Shown: positions 52,643 through 62,605, counted from the stretch's first letter. The stretch is 64,000 nt of DNA from Profundibacter sp033851955 (GCA_033851955.1 JAWSVK010000009.1:1-64000), one strand, 5' to 3'. Notes: generated from the sequence alone by a model not told the origin. Numbers and translations: made by a program.

Positions 52643-53826
52643 CTCAGCCGTTTAAACAACATCTGATCGATCCTGAAATCTGCATCCGCTGCTATTCCTG
52701 CGAGATGGCTTGCGAAGTTGGCGCGATTGATCATGACGACAACAACGTGGTTGTTGATGCATCGAAATGCGATTTCTGCATGTCCTGTATTCCAGTGTGC
52801 CCAACTGGATCCATTGATGAATGGCGGGTTGTGAACAAACCGTACTCGATGGAGGATCAGTTCGGCTTTGAAGAATTGCCAGAACAAGAAGAGCTGATCG
52901 AAGGGGATGGCGCAGACGCCGAGGCGCTTGACGATGCTGTTGCGGCCCTGCTGGCCGAAGCCCACGATGGAGCAGGCGGCAAATCAAAACCACCAGCCTC
53001 GGCGGCCAAACCCGCCATCAATATTTACAATCTTGCCAACCCAGTTGTGGCCACGGTGCAGGGTAATTACCAACTGACCCATCAAGAAGGTGACGCTGAC
53101 GTACACCACATAATTTTGAAGTTTGAGGGCCAACCTTTCCCGGTTCTTGAGGGCCAGTCTCTGGGCGTAATCCCACCCGGTCAAGACGCTGACGGCAATG
53201 CTCATCTTCCACGTCTTTATTCGATCTCTTCGCCCCGCGATGGTGAACGCGCAGGGTACGGCAACCTGTCACTGACGATCAAACGCGATGAAAATGGCCT
53301 GTGTTCAAACTATGTTTGTGATCTGAAACAGGGCGATAAGGTCAACATCACCGGCCCCTTTGGTGCGACATTCTTGATGCCCGATGATCCCGCCGCGCGC
53401 CTGTTGATGATTTGCACAGGTACAGGGTCTGCGCCGATGCGGGCGTTTACCCTGCGCCGTCAACGGACGGTGGGTGACAAATCAGGCGGTATGACAATGT
53501 TCTTTGGGGCGCGCACGCCGCAAAGTTTACCCTATTTCGGCCCGCTTAACAAAGTGCCTGACAGCCTGTTGCGCAAACATTTGGTGTTCAGCCGCGTTCC
53601 CGGTATGCCCAAAGAATATGTTCAGGACCGGCTGATTGTCGAGCAAGACGCGGTGGCCGAAATGCTGTCGGACCCTCAGACACATATCTACATTTGCGGA
53701 CTGCGTGGTATGGAGGAAGGCGTTGAAAAAGCCTTTACCAATATCGCTGAAAGCATTGGTCAGCCGTGGCACACCCTGCGCGATACCATGCGCAACGAGG
53801 GTCGCTATCATGTTGAGACCTACTAG
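52639..53826 (+). CDS. boxA: Benzoyl-CoA 2,3-epoxidase reductase subunit BoxA
   Basis: BoxA passes NADPH electrons to BoxB. The 395-residue product has two [4Fe-4S] motifs (C15-C18-C21-C25 and C44-C47-C50-C54), an Ala/Glu-rich linker (about 85-125), and a ferredoxin-NADP reductase domain with RLYSISSPRDGE (flavin) and CTGTGSAPMRAF (NADP). ATG 52639 is inside the stop of the small Cys-rich gene; the longer frame reads that gene out of frame. Confidence 0.94.
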   Translation: MTQPFKQHLIDPEICIRCYSCEMACEVGAIDHDDNNVVVDASKCDFCMSCIPVCPTGSIDEWRVVNKPYSMEDQFGFEELPEQEELIEGDGADAEALDDAVAALLAEAHDGAGGKSKPPASAAKPAINIYNLANPVVATVQGNYQLTHQEGDADVHHIILKFEGQPFPVLEGQSLGVIPPGQDADGNAHLPRLYSISSPRDGERAGYGNLSLTIKRDENGLCSNYVCDLKQGDKVNITGPFGATFLMPDDPAARLLMICTGTGSAPMRAFTLRRQRTVGDKSGGMTMFFGARTPQSLPYFGPLNKVPDSLLRKHLVFSRVPGMPKEYVQDRLIVEQDAVAEMLSDPQTHIYICGLRGMEEGVEKAFTNIAESIGQPWHTLRDTMRNEGRYHVETY

Positions 53827-53829
53827 ATA

Positions 53830-54279
53830 ATGGAGGCTGCTTCCCCACAATCCGCGGGCGATCAAACCCCCTATGAGCATATCATCCGCATCACTTGGGG
53901 AGACTGCGATCCCGCCAATATCGTTTACACAGCGCGCATCCCGTGGTTCGCGCTGGATGCGATCAATGGTTGGTGGGAACACCACACTGGCGATGGTTGG
54001 TTTCAGATGGAACTGGACCATAATGTTGGCACGCCGTTTGTGTCGATGAAGCTGGATTTTCGCGCCCCCATTACGCCGCGCCACAGGTTGATTTGCCGTG
54101 TATGGCCAAACCGTTTGGGGGATACTTCGGTCGGGTTTCATGTCGAGGGGTGGCAAGATGATGTGTTGTGTTTTGATGGCGACTTCATCAATGTTTTCAC
54201 ACAGGCGGACGCCTTCAAGAAAAGAAAGCCACCAGAACGTCTCCGTTTGATCGTTGAACAGAACTTGAGAACAGACTAG
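53830..54279 (+). CDS. 4HBT-type acyl-CoA thioesterase
   Basis: The 149-residue hot-dog protein has the signature ITWGDCDPANIVYTARIPWF with the catalytic Asp of 4-hydroxybenzoyl-CoA thioesterases, and a VSMKLDFRAPI strand. It probably releases CoA from benzoyl-CoA or a stalled intermediate, guarding the free CoA pool. It starts 3 bases after the boxA stop. Confidence 0.88.
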   Translation: MEAASPQSAGDQTPYEHIIRITWGDCDPANIVYTARIPWFALDAINGWWEHHTGDGWFQMELDHNVGTPFVSMKLDFRAPITPRHRLICRVWPNRLGDTSVGFHVEGWQDDVLCFDGDFINVFTQADAFKKRKPPERLRLIVEQNLRTD

Positions 54280-54324
54280 CCGCGGTTCCGGCGTTGTGTT
54301 GAACAAAGAAACTCAGAAACCCGT

Positions 54325-54357
54325 GGGTCGGGAAATATCCTGCCGATCCCCCGTTTT
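54325..54357 (+). terminator. Possible intrinsic terminator after the boxCBA unit
   Basis: GGGTCGG (54325-54331) pairs with CCGATCC (54343-54349, one G-U) around an 11-base loop, followed by CCCGTTTTC. The T-run is short, so the call is weak. It would separate the box operon from boxR. Confidence 0.35.
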
Positions 54358-54402
54358 CATACCCGCAGGGATTGCAAATCACTGAATTTTTGCTAGAATA
54401 TT

Positions 54403-54416
54403 GGCAATATAATTCA
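54403..54416. promoter_or_regulatory. BoxR-type operator at the boxR promoter
   Basis: GGCAATATAATTCA matches the consensus at 11 of 14 positions. It contains TATAAT (54408-54413) only 17 bases before the boxR ATG, which would give a very short leader and direct autoregulation. A weaker TGCA half site lies 30 bases upstream at 54373. Confidence 0.5.
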
Positions 54417-54429
54417 TGAATTGAGCGAA

Positions 54430-55350
54430 ATGAGCGAAATCACCAACTTCAGAGGCGAGACCAGCCCCAGCGCCCCCCATGACCTCGCGGATGCTGAGGT
54501 TCGGGAGTTGATTTTGCGTGTCGGGGCGCGCGTGCGCAAGGCCCGCGAACTGAAGGGTGTGCCGCGTCGTGTCGTTTCGGAATTATCCGGTGTGTCGCCG
54601 CGCTACTTGGCACAGCTTGAAGCGGGTGAGGGAAACATTTCAATCGGCCTGCTGCAGCGGGTTGCCGTTGCGCTTGATCACCGGATCGAGTGGTTGATCG
54701 GCGAAGAAGACCCTTGGACATCCGAGGTGTTGCGGTTCACTGACCACTACAAAGCCGCCACCGTCGAGATGCGCCAAAAGGCATTGGATGCGTTGAACCC
54801 GCAGCCGCCCGAACAGTTGCGCGCCCAACGGATTTGTTTGATTGGATTGCGTGGTGCCGGAAAATCGACGCTTGGGGCGATGGCAGGCCAGACGCTGAAT
54901 GTGCCGTTCATGGAGTTGAACAACGAAATAGAAGAACACGCGGGCATGCCCGTCAGCGAAGTCGTCGCGCTATATGGGCAAGAAGGCTATCGGCAACTTG
55001 AATCTCAAGCTATTGGTCGTGTCATTGCAACCCATGACGCGCTGATCTTGGGGGTGGCTGGCGGTGTGGTTTCGGAACCAGAAACGTTCAAAACCCTACT
55101 GGCAAATTTCCACACCATTTGGATCAAAGCCAGCCCAGAAGAACACATGGAGCGCGTCCGTGGTCAAGGCGACACGCGTCCGATGGCGGGTAATCCCGAA
55201 GCCATGGATCAGCTGCTACAGATTTTGAAGAACCGCGAAGAGCTGTACGCGCGGGCGCAAGTGCAGCTGGATACGACGGGGAAAACATTGCAGGCGTCGG
55301 CCAAGGGGCTGGTTAAGTTGATCAAGGCCAATGGCTTTGCTGAAGAATAA
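54430..55350 (+). CDS. boxR: BoxR: XRE-type regulator fused to a shikimate kinase-like domain
   Basis: BoxR/BzdR proteins repress benzoate genes and are released by benzoyl-CoA. The 306-residue product has an N-terminal helix-turn-helix (about 28-92: RVRKARELKGVPRRVVSEL, SGVSPRYLAQLEAGEGN) and a C-terminal shikimate kinase-like domain with P-loop GLRGAGKST at 139-147. This domain pair is diagnostic. ATG 54430 is chosen over TTG 54421. The ancestral TGCA-rich BzdR operator type matches the palindromes described here. Confidence 0.93.
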   Translation: MSEITNFRGETSPSAPHDLADAEVRELILRVGARVRKARELKGVPRRVVSELSGVSPRYLAQLEAGEGNISIGLLQRVAVALDHRIEWLIGEEDPWTSEVLRFTDHYKAATVEMRQKALDALNPQPPEQLRAQRICLIGLRGAGKSTLGAMAGQTLNVPFMELNNEIEEHAGMPVSEVVALYGQEGYRQLESQAIGRVIATHDALILGVAGGVVSEPETFKTLLANFHTIWIKASPEEHMERVRGQGDTRPMAGNPEAMDQLLQILKNREELYARAQVQLDTTGKTLQASAKGLVKLIKANGFAEE

Positions 55351-55409
55351 TAGCGGCGCCTATTAGGCGGACCGCCATTCTATAAATCACAAACTCGAGG
55401 GGAAAGAGA

Positions 55410-57479
55410 ATGGGAGTTCGCAAGCGGCGCGATGGGGCGACGGGCTATGTTATATTGGACAATCCGCCGGTAAACGCGATGAACTTGGGCGTGCGACAGG
55501 GGTTGTTGGCCGCAGTGGAGTGGGCTGAAACTGAACAATTGGAGCGCGTCATTGTCTCGGGCGCAGGCCGTGTTTTTGCCGCAGGAGGCGACGCTCGAGA
55601 ATTTGATGCACCGCCCGCTCCGCCGCATTTGCCTGACGTTCTGGACCGGATTGAAAACAGCACCGTCCCTTGGATCGCCGCCGCACATGGTGCAGCTTTG
55701 GGTGGCGGGCTCGAGTTGATGCTCGCCTGTCGCTATCGTATCGCAGCGCCCCGCACGCAATTGGGATTACCCGAAGTGACGTTGGGCGTGGTGCCCGGCG
55801 CAGGCGGCACGCAACGATTGCCGCGCCTGATCGGGATGGATCACGCGTTGGATATGGTACCAACGGGCCGCGCCATCTCTGCCGAGCAAGCCAAGAACAT
55901 TGGCCTGATTGACGAAGTCGACTCCGATCCGGTCTTTTTTGCGGACACAACCAACGCAGAGTGGTTGGGAATGGCCGTTCCCGTGGGCGAGCTGAACACA
56001 GGACAAACCGCGGGGGCCAAGTTTGATGCTGCCCGCGCGGTTGCGGCCAAGCGAATGCCAAATCAAGTGGCCCCGATCAAGGCAATAGACCTGATGGAAG
56101 CGGCCCAAGAATTAGCGCTGGCTGACGGAATGAGCGCTGAGCGCGATGTATTTTTGGGTTTGCGCAGCACCGCGCAAGCCAAGGCCTTGCGCCACATGTT
56201 TTTTGCAGAGCGTGCGGCGAAAGTGCCGGATTGGCTCAAGCCCACGAACGCGCCCAAAGTGGATGAGATTGCCGTGGTGGGGGGCGGAACGATGGGAGCG
56301 GGCATAGCCTATGCGCTGCTGTCTGCTGGCTATCGTGTTTGCGTTCTAGAGACAGACAAAGACGGTGTCGCACGCGCCAAGGACAACATCAGCCGTTTGC
56401 TTGACGATGGTATCAAACGTGGTCGGTTGACCAAAGGAAACGCCGAAACACACCGCGACGCTTTGACAATTAGCGACGACTATACCAAAGCCGCAAATGC
56501 AGGTTTGGCCATTGAGGCCGCATTTGAAAGCATGGACGTCAAAGCGTTGGTTTTGGGCAAGTTAGAGACCGTTTTACCTGCAGATGCCGTGATCGCCACC
56601 AACACATCGTATCTGGATATCAATGCGATGGCGACTGGGTTGAAGGACCCCGCGCGACTGGTTGGGCTGCATTTCTTTGCCCCAGCATATATCATGAAAC
56701 TGCTTGAGGTCGTGCGCGGAGCGGACACCTCGAACGCGGCATTGGCGCTTGGTTTTTCTTTGGCCAAACGGTTGCGTAAAGTTCCGGTTCTGTCTGGGGT
56801 TTGTGACGGTTTCATCGGCAACCGTATCCTTGCGCGGTATCGCGAAGCCGCAGATACCATCCTGTTGGATGCCGCCACCCCATGGGACGTCGACGAGGCG
56901 ATGGTCGCCTTTGGATACGCGATGGGCCCCTATGAAGCGCAAGACCTCTCGGGGCTGGATATCGCCCATGCCAACCGCCGCCGTCAGGATGCGACGCGTG
57001 ACCCCAAACGCCGCTACATTCCAATTGCTGACCGAATGATAGAGCTGGGCAAGCTGGGCAAAAAGGTTGGCGCTGGTTGGTACCGCTATCCTGGTGGCGG
57101 CGGCAAAGTCGAAGACCCAATTGTCGCCGACCTAGCGTTGGAGGAGGCGCATTTTGCCAAGATCACACGCTGCGAATACAGTGAGGCAGACATCACAAAT
57201 CGCTTGTTGTTGGCCATGATAAATGAAGCGGCCGACATACTGGGCGAAGGCATCGCGGCCTCGGCCCGAGACATCGATTTGGTCACTGTGTTTGGTTATG
57301 GTTTTCCAAAGTGGCGCGGTGGTTTGATGCACTATGCAGACACATTGGGCGCGGATGCGATTGTTCAGCAGCTTGAGGCTTTGGAAAAAGAAGACCCAAT
57401 TGCCTGGCGTATCAGCCCGGTATTGCGCAAGGTCGCCGAAGCGGATGGTCGCTTGGCAGACTTCACTTCAGCGCGATAA
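55410..57479 (+). CDS. Enoyl-CoA hydratase/3-hydroxyacyl-CoA dehydrogenase fusion
   Basis: The 689-residue FadJ-type protein has an N-terminal crotonase domain (about 1-190: GAALGGGLELMLACRYRI, LPEVTLGVVPGAGGTQRLP) and a C-terminal NAD-binding dehydrogenase with VVGGGTMGAGIAYALLSAGY near 290, ATNTSYLDINAM and VGLHFFAPAYIMKLLEVVR. In this cluster it would convert dehydroadipyl-CoA to 3-oxoadipyl-CoA ahead of PcaF. It follows boxR by 59 bases and starts after AGGGGAAAGAG. Confidence 0.9.
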   Translation: MGVRKRRDGATGYVILDNPPVNAMNLGVRQGLLAAVEWAETEQLERVIVSGAGRVFAAGGDAREFDAPPAPPHLPDVLDRIENSTVPWIAAAHGAALGGGLELMLACRYRIAAPRTQLGLPEVTLGVVPGAGGTQRLPRLIGMDHALDMVPTGRAISAEQAKNIGLIDEVDSDPVFFADTTNAEWLGMAVPVGELNTGQTAGAKFDAARAVAAKRMPNQVAPIKAIDLMEAAQELALADGMSAERDVFLGLRSTAQAKALRHMFFAERAAKVPDWLKPTNAPKVDEIAVVGGGTMGAGIAYALLSAGYRVCVLETDKDGVARAKDNISRLLDDGIKRGRLTKGNAETHRDALTISDDYTKAANAGLAIEAAFESMDVKALVLGKLETVLPADAVIATNTSYLDINAMATGLKDPARLVGLHFFAPAYIMKLLEVVRGADTSNAALALGFSLAKRLRKVPVLSGVCDGFIGNRILARYREAADTILLDAATPWDVDEAMVAFGYAMGPYEAQDLSGLDIAHANRRRQDATRDPKRRYIPIADRMIELGKLGKKVGAGWYRYPGGGGKVEDPIVADLALEEAHFAKITRCEYSEADITNRLLLAMINEAADILGEGIAASARDIDLVTVFGYGFPKWRGGLMHYADTLGADAIVQQLEALEKEDPIAWRISPVLRKVAEADGRLADFTSAR

Positions 57480-57523
57480 AAATGTGTTGTCGTTGGTCCG
57501 CTAGCTCAAATCTTTAACGGTTT

Positions 57524-59314
57524 TCATTCACCAATCGCGATGCCTTCACGCCGTGGATCGGCCCCACCTTTTAGGGTTTCACCAACAGAAATGGCATGAA
57601 GGCCAGAATTGAGGTCTCGAATTTTGACTTTATAACCAAGCGCGGTCAAATCGGCCTCCATCTCGGCGGCTTTGCTGCTAGCCTCAAGGTCAAACGTCCC
57701 GAAGCGGTTGGAATAGTGCGGCATCGAAACTGCTTGCTGGACGTCCAAATCCCAATCGACAAAACCAATGATGGCCTCTGCGACGTATCCGATAATCCGG
57801 CTGCCACCAGGAGATCCGAGGACCAAAACCGGCTTGCCACCTTGCATCAAAATCGTCGGTGCCATCGACGAACGCGGTCGCTTGCCGGGTTCAATCCGGT
57901 TGGCAATCGGGACACCGTTTACATGGGTTCGAAACGAAAAGTCAGTCAGCTCGTTGTTCAAAAGAAAGCCACCTGATGTCATCAGCCGACTGCCAAATCC
58001 GTTCTCGATTGTGGTGGTCATGGCCAAGGCATTCCCGTAGGCGTCAACGATTGAAATATGGCTGGTCGAGGGGAATTCGATTGCTTCGTCATCGACCCAA
58101 AGCTGTGCGTGATCCCATTCAGGTGTCCCCGCCGTGATGGTTTCAAGCGCGGTATCGCCTGACAGAAATTCCGCGCGCTGCGCCAAATAGGCGTCATCCA
58201 GCAAGCCTTTTGTTGGCATCGGAACAAAATCACTGTCCGCCATATACCGGCCACGATCCGCAAATGCGAGGCGCGAGGCATCCCCAATCAAGCGCCAAGA
58301 CTGGGGGTTTTTCGGCCCTAATGCGCGCAAATCATAGGGGCGCAAAAGGCCCAAAATTTGCCCAACTGTCAGTGCACCTGACGACGGTGGGCCCATGCCG
58401 CAGACATCAAACTTTCGGTATTCGGCGCAAACGGCGTCTCTTTCTACGATCTTGTAAATGGCCATATCGGTCATGGACAAAACACCGGGATTTCCATTTG
58501 CACCTTGAACGGTTGCAACGATGTCTTCTGCAATGGGACCGGTGTAAAACATATCTGTGCCGAAGGTTTTGATCGTCCGCAAAGTTTCGGCGTAGGGCTG
58601 GTTGACCAGCAGATCACCGGCCATCAGCGGTACGCCATTTGGTAAAAAATACGCGGCCGTTTTAGGGAAACGCCCCAAACGTTTGGCGTCTTTTTCGATC
58701 AGTTTAGCAAGGCGGGGCGAGGTCTCAAATCCGTTTTCAGCCAGATTGATTGCCTCCTCAAACAAACTGTCCCAACTGGCGCGCCCCCAGCGGCGATGCG
58801 CCTCTTCCATCAAGGCGGGCGTTCCGGGTGTTCCAACAGACAGCCCGCCAACAACGGCGTCAAAAAATTTGAGTGGCTTACCCTGATCATCTTGAAACTG
58901 GCGAGGCCGAGCAGCAAGCGGAGCAGTTTCGCGCCCATCTAGCGTGGTAATCCGTCCGCTCGTTGCATCGTACCAAACAAGGAACGCGCCACCACCAAGG
59001 CCCGAAGATTGAGGTTCAACTAACCCCAAAACGGATTGCACGGCGACCATCGCATCAGCGGCGCTGCCACCCGTTCGCAACACGCGCGCACCGGCTTTGA
59101 CGGCCAGAGGATTGGCCGCGGAAACCATCCAGTTTTGCGCTTCTACAGGACGGCCCGCTGATTTTGCCTCCATCGCGCGCCTTACCTCAGGCGACTGCGC
59201 GATCATTTCAGATGCTGCGGCGGGTTCGGGCGCGACGTCGTCGGTAGCCTGCTGTGCCGTAAGCGTAGTGGCAAATAAAGTGGCCGTGATCAGAGGAAGG
59301 ATAAGTCGGGACAT
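57524..59314 (-). CDS. ggt: Gamma-glutamyltransferase
   Basis: GGT transfers or hydrolyses the gamma-glutamyl group of glutathione in the periplasm. The 596-residue precursor has a signal peptide (1-20, ending LTAQ) and the autoprocessing site with the catalytic Thr in EFPSTSHISIVDAYGNALAM. Other motifs are LDGRETAPLAA and SSMAPTILMQGGKPVLVLGSPGG (SMAPTILMQGGKPVLVLG). The precursor would split into large and small subunits before the TSH Thr. Confidence 0.93.
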   Translation of the reverse strand: MSRLILPLITATLFATTLTAQQATDDVAPEPAAASEMIAQSPEVRRAMEAKSAGRPVEAQNWMVSAANPLAVKAGARVLRTGGSAADAMVAVQSVLGLVEPQSSGLGGGAFLVWYDATSGRITTLDGRETAPLAARPRQFQDDQGKPLKFFDAVVGGLSVGTPGTPALMEEAHRRWGRASWDSLFEEAINLAENGFETSPRLAKLIEKDAKRLGRFPKTAAYFLPNGVPLMAGDLLVNQPYAETLRTIKTFGTDMFYTGPIAEDIVATVQGANGNPGVLSMTDMAIYKIVERDAVCAEYRKFDVCGMGPPSSGALTVGQILGLLRPYDLRALGPKNPQSWRLIGDASRLAFADRGRYMADSDFVPMPTKGLLDDAYLAQRAEFLSGDTALETITAGTPEWDHAQLWVDDEAIEFPSTSHISIVDAYGNALAMTTTIENGFGSRLMTSGGFLLNNELTDFSFRTHVNGVPIANRIEPGKRPRSSMAPTILMQGGKPVLVLGSPGGSRIIGYVAEAIIGFVDWDLDVQQAVSMPHYSNRFGTFDLEASSKAAEMEADLTALGYKVKIRDLNSGLHAISVGETLKGGADPRREGIAIGE

Positions 59315-59378
59315 CTACACGCCTTTCAAATGGGTTGGCCACATCATGCACGCAATTGATGGCTTTGCAAATGGAGGG

Positions 59379-61913
59379 CTATTCCTGCATCCGCAACACA
59401 GAAGCGGGACGCGCGGCCAACGGTCGCCAGGCAAAAGCAAGACCCGACAAGAGCGTTGCACCTGCCCCGCCTGCAACGATTGTCAGCGCCGAGAATGCAT
59501 CAAACTGATAGCTGGTATCCATCACAAAAGTGATCACGCCCCACGCGACCGCCGCCCCTGCAAACAAAGCAACCAGACCTGCCGCCGCACCCAGCATGGC
59601 TGAGCGCAGCATGAAACTGCTCAGGATGCGACGCCGAGATGCGCCGACAGTTTTAAGCACGGCGGCCTCAAATGTACGGGCGCGTTCACCCGCGGCTGCG
59701 GCCCCGATTAAAACAGCAAAACCTGTAAGCAAAGTGGCCGCTGCCGCATAGGATGTCGCGGCGGCAATGCCGTTTAACGCGGTCGACACGCGTGCGATGG
59801 CATCACGGACACGGATGGCCGTGATATTAGGGAATTCGCGCACCAGTTTGCGCAGCAATCCGGCTTCGGATTGTTCGGACGCATAGACCGTTGCGATCGA
59901 CGAATGCGGCGCGCCTACCAGTGCGGATGGATTCAGCGTTACAACAAAATTGATGCTGGCATCGGAAAAATCCACCGCGCGAAAATTGGAAATGCGCGCT
60001 GTAATATCACGCCCAAGGATATTCACTGTCAGCATGTCGCCAATTTTCAAACCGATCTCATTTGCTTCTTCCTCGGCGAAGCTGATTAAGGGCGGGCCGG
60101 TATAATCGGCGGGCCACCATTCGCCCTGAGTCACATGCGAGTTTTTCGGTGGGTTCAAGGCATAGGTGATGCCGCGATCGCCGCGGATCACCCAGTGGTC
60201 CCCAGCAACTTCACTGGCAGGTACATCATTGATGCGGGTGATCACGCCGCGCAGCATTGGGGCTGTGTCGATTTTGGTTACGCCTGCGTCCGCGTTGGCC
60301 AAGGCCAAGAACCCGTCCAGCTGATCTTTTTGGATATCGACAAAGAAATATGCTGGTGCCACGGCTGGCAAATCACGTGCGATGGCGTTGCGCAGGTTGG
60401 TGTCGATCTGACCGATGGCGGCCAACACGGTTAACCCCAAACCCAAGGACAACACGACAGGCATCGCTTCGCTCCCCGGTCCGCCAATAGCTCCAAAAGC
60501 AAGTCGCAAGGCTGGTTTTCCGCGCACCCATTTAGCGCGGCTCATGCGGGCTGCGAATTTTCGCAAACCCATGGCGGCCAGCATCAACAAAAACAGTGAT
60601 GCGATTATGCCACCTGTCGCCCAGAGAGCCAGCATGGGTATTTCGGAAAAGCCAGCGGTTACAGCAATTAACGTGATCAAAACAAGCGCCGTCATCAAGA
60701 TATAGCGCGGTTTGGGCCATGCGTTGATACGTCCAGCGGCATCGCGAAAAAGGCTGGCAGCGCGAATGTCACGGGCTTTGGCCAACGGCCATAGGGTGAA
60801 CAAGATTGCGGTTAGAAACCCGTAAACTGCGGCCTGAAACAGCGGCGCAAAATGTAGTGTGAAATCCGCAGGGATCGGCAGCGCCGCGGCGATGAGCGAA
60901 GAAAAGGCCAATGGAACCAACGCCCCAAAGGCAACCCCCAGACCAACCCCCAAAACAGTCAGCACGCCGATCTGGATCATATAGACCTGAAAGATAGTAC
61001 GCCCATCGGCCCCAAGAGTTTTGAGCGTGGCGATGGTCGCGGTTTTGCCGCCTAGATACGAACGCACAGCGGCTGAAACGCCGACGCCGCCCACGGCCAA
61101 ACCTGCAAGGCCAACGATGACTAAAAACGACGCGATGCGCTCAACAAAAAGTTGGATGCCAGGGGCGCCATTTCGACTGTCACGCCAACGAAGGCCATGT
61201 GTGCTGAACTGCGTTTCAGCTTGAGATTTGAGTAAATCCAGGTTGGCATTTTGTGCCAGCAGCATTCGGTAATGCACTTCGAACAAAGATCCGGGCTGGA
61301 TCAATCCAGATTGGTCCAGCGCCGTTGTTGCCACGATGGTGCGCGGCCCCAGACCAAAACCACTGCCTGCACTGTCTGGTTCGCGGATCAAGGCAGCAGA
61401 AAGGCGGAAATCTTGCGCGCCTAACCTAAGCTGGTCCCCAATCTCTAGGCCCAACCGATCAATGAGGATCTGCTGCATCACAGCACCGGGCAACCCGTTT
61501 TCCACAGCCAAGGCATCGGCCAGCGGCATGTCGGGTTTTAAGACCACAGTGCCGTACAAAGGATAGGCTGCATCAACCGCTTTGATTTGGGTCAGGCCGG
61601 TTTCAATTTCTGCCCCGTGTCCGACCACGACCATCGAGCGAAAGTCGATAATTTCGGATATTGATTGTGCGGTTTGACCCAGCCAAACTTGTTCCTCGGC
61701 ACCTGCGGATCGGTGTGTGAACGACACCTCGGCATCGCCGCCCAATATCGTTGCGCCTTCTTGTTGTAGCCCTTGTTCAATACTGACGCGCACTGTGCCA
61801 ACGGCCGCGATTGCGCCGACGCCCAGCAACAAACATGCCAGAAAAATGCGAAAACCCCGTAGGCCGCCGCGCAATTCGCGTCGGGCTATGCGGACGGAAA
61901 CCGCGAGGCTCAT
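59379..61913 (-). CDS. ybbP: FtsX-type ABC permease YbbP
   Basis: The 844-residue protein has an N-terminal membrane helix, a large periplasmic domain, and two groups of three helices plus an extra pair, the layout of YbbP (LolCDE/MacB-like permeases with duplicated FtsX modules). It begins SLAVSVRIARRELRGGLRGF and ends with RPLAARPASVLRMQE. With YbbA it makes an ABC module beside tesA, as in E. coli; its substrate is uncertain. Start overlaps the ybbA stop by four bases. Confidence 0.88.
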   Translation of the reverse strand: MSLAVSVRIARRELRGGLRGFRIFLACLLLGVGAIAAVGTVRVSIEQGLQQEGATILGGDAEVSFTHRSAGAEEQVWLGQTAQSISEIIDFRSMVVVGHGAEIETGLTQIKAVDAAYPLYGTVVLKPDMPLADALAVENGLPGAVMQQILIDRLGLEIGDQLRLGAQDFRLSAALIREPDSAGSGFGLGPRTIVATTALDQSGLIQPGSLFEVHYRMLLAQNANLDLLKSQAETQFSTHGLRWRDSRNGAPGIQLFVERIASFLVIVGLAGLAVGGVGVSAAVRSYLGGKTATIATLKTLGADGRTIFQVYMIQIGVLTVLGVGLGVAFGALVPLAFSSLIAAALPIPADFTLHFAPLFQAAVYGFLTAILFTLWPLAKARDIRAASLFRDAAGRINAWPKPRYILMTALVLITLIAVTAGFSEIPMLALWATGGIIASLFLLMLAAMGLRKFAARMSRAKWVRGKPALRLAFGAIGGPGSEAMPVVLSLGLGLTVLAAIGQIDTNLRNAIARDLPAVAPAYFFVDIQKDQLDGFLALANADAGVTKIDTAPMLRGVITRINDVPASEVAGDHWVIRGDRGITYALNPPKNSHVTQGEWWPADYTGPPLISFAEEEANEIGLKIGDMLTVNILGRDITARISNFRAVDFSDASINFVVTLNPSALVGAPHSSIATVYASEQSEAGLLRKLVREFPNITAIRVRDAIARVSTALNGIAAATSYAAAATLLTGFAVLIGAAAAGERARTFEAAVLKTVGASRRRILSSFMLRSAMLGAAAGLVALFAGAAVAWGVITFVMDTSYQFDAFSALTIVAGGAGATLLSGLAFAWRPLAARPASVLRMQE

Positions 61914-62605
61914 TCGGCAGCCTTTTGAAGGGTGTCGGAGGCGATGCGGCCATCCCGCAGCCGAACAATGCGATCACAGCGTGCTGCCAAATCGGCAGCG
62001 TGGGTGACCAACACGATCGTGGTGCCGTGCTGTTCGCGCAACCCAAGCATTGCGTCGATGATTGAAGCCCCAGTGGCTTCGTCCAGATTGCCGGTCGGCT
62101 CATCGGCCAGCAAAATTTCGGGACGCGGCGCCGACGCGCGGGCCAGCGCAACGCGTTGCTGTTCGCCACCCGACATTTGTGACGGATAATGATCAATCCG
62201 CGCGCCCAAACCCAAGCTGATCAATTCGGCCTCGGCCCGTTCAAACGCGTCCGTCTCTCCGGCCAGTTCAAGCGGGGTGGCGACGTTTTCCAATGCGGTC
62301 ATCGTGGGAATGAGGTGGAAAGATTGAAATACAATGCCCATATGGTTACGACGAAAGCGGGCAAGCGCGTCCTCGTTCATATCGGTCAAGTTGTGGCCAA
62401 GCGCGTGCACCTCACCGCCGGTGGCCTGTTCCAGCCCACCCATCAACATCAGGAGTGACGATTTGCCAGACCCCGACGGCCCAATCATCCCAAGCGTTTC
62501 ACCGCGGGTGACGTTCAATGAAATATCATGGAGGATTTCAACCAAACCTGCGTTGGCCGCAAGGCTAAGGCGAATGTTGTTGAGCGCAAGAATTGTGTCA
62601 GTCAT
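61910..62605 (-). CDS. ybbA: ABC transporter ATP-binding protein YbbA (LolD-like)
   Basis: The 231-residue ATPase has Walker A GPSGSGKSS, the signature MSGGEQQRVALARA, Walker B ILLADEPTGNLDEATG and the H-loop VTHAADLAARCDRI. ATG 62605 begins MTDTILALNNIRLSL; the open frame above it reads the opposite strand of tesA. The start codon shares bases with the tesA ATG on the other strand. Confidence 0.92.
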   Translation of the reverse strand: MTDTILALNNIRLSLAANAGLVEILHDISLNVTRGETLGMIGPSGSGKSSLLMLMGGLEQATGGEVHALGHNLTDMNEDALARFRRNHMGIVFQSFHLIPTMTALENVATPLELAGETDAFERAEAELISLGLGARIDHYPSQMSGGEQQRVALARASAPRPEILLADEPTGNLDEATGASIIDAMLGLREQHGTTIVLVTHAADLAARCDRIVRLRDGRIASDTLQKAAE

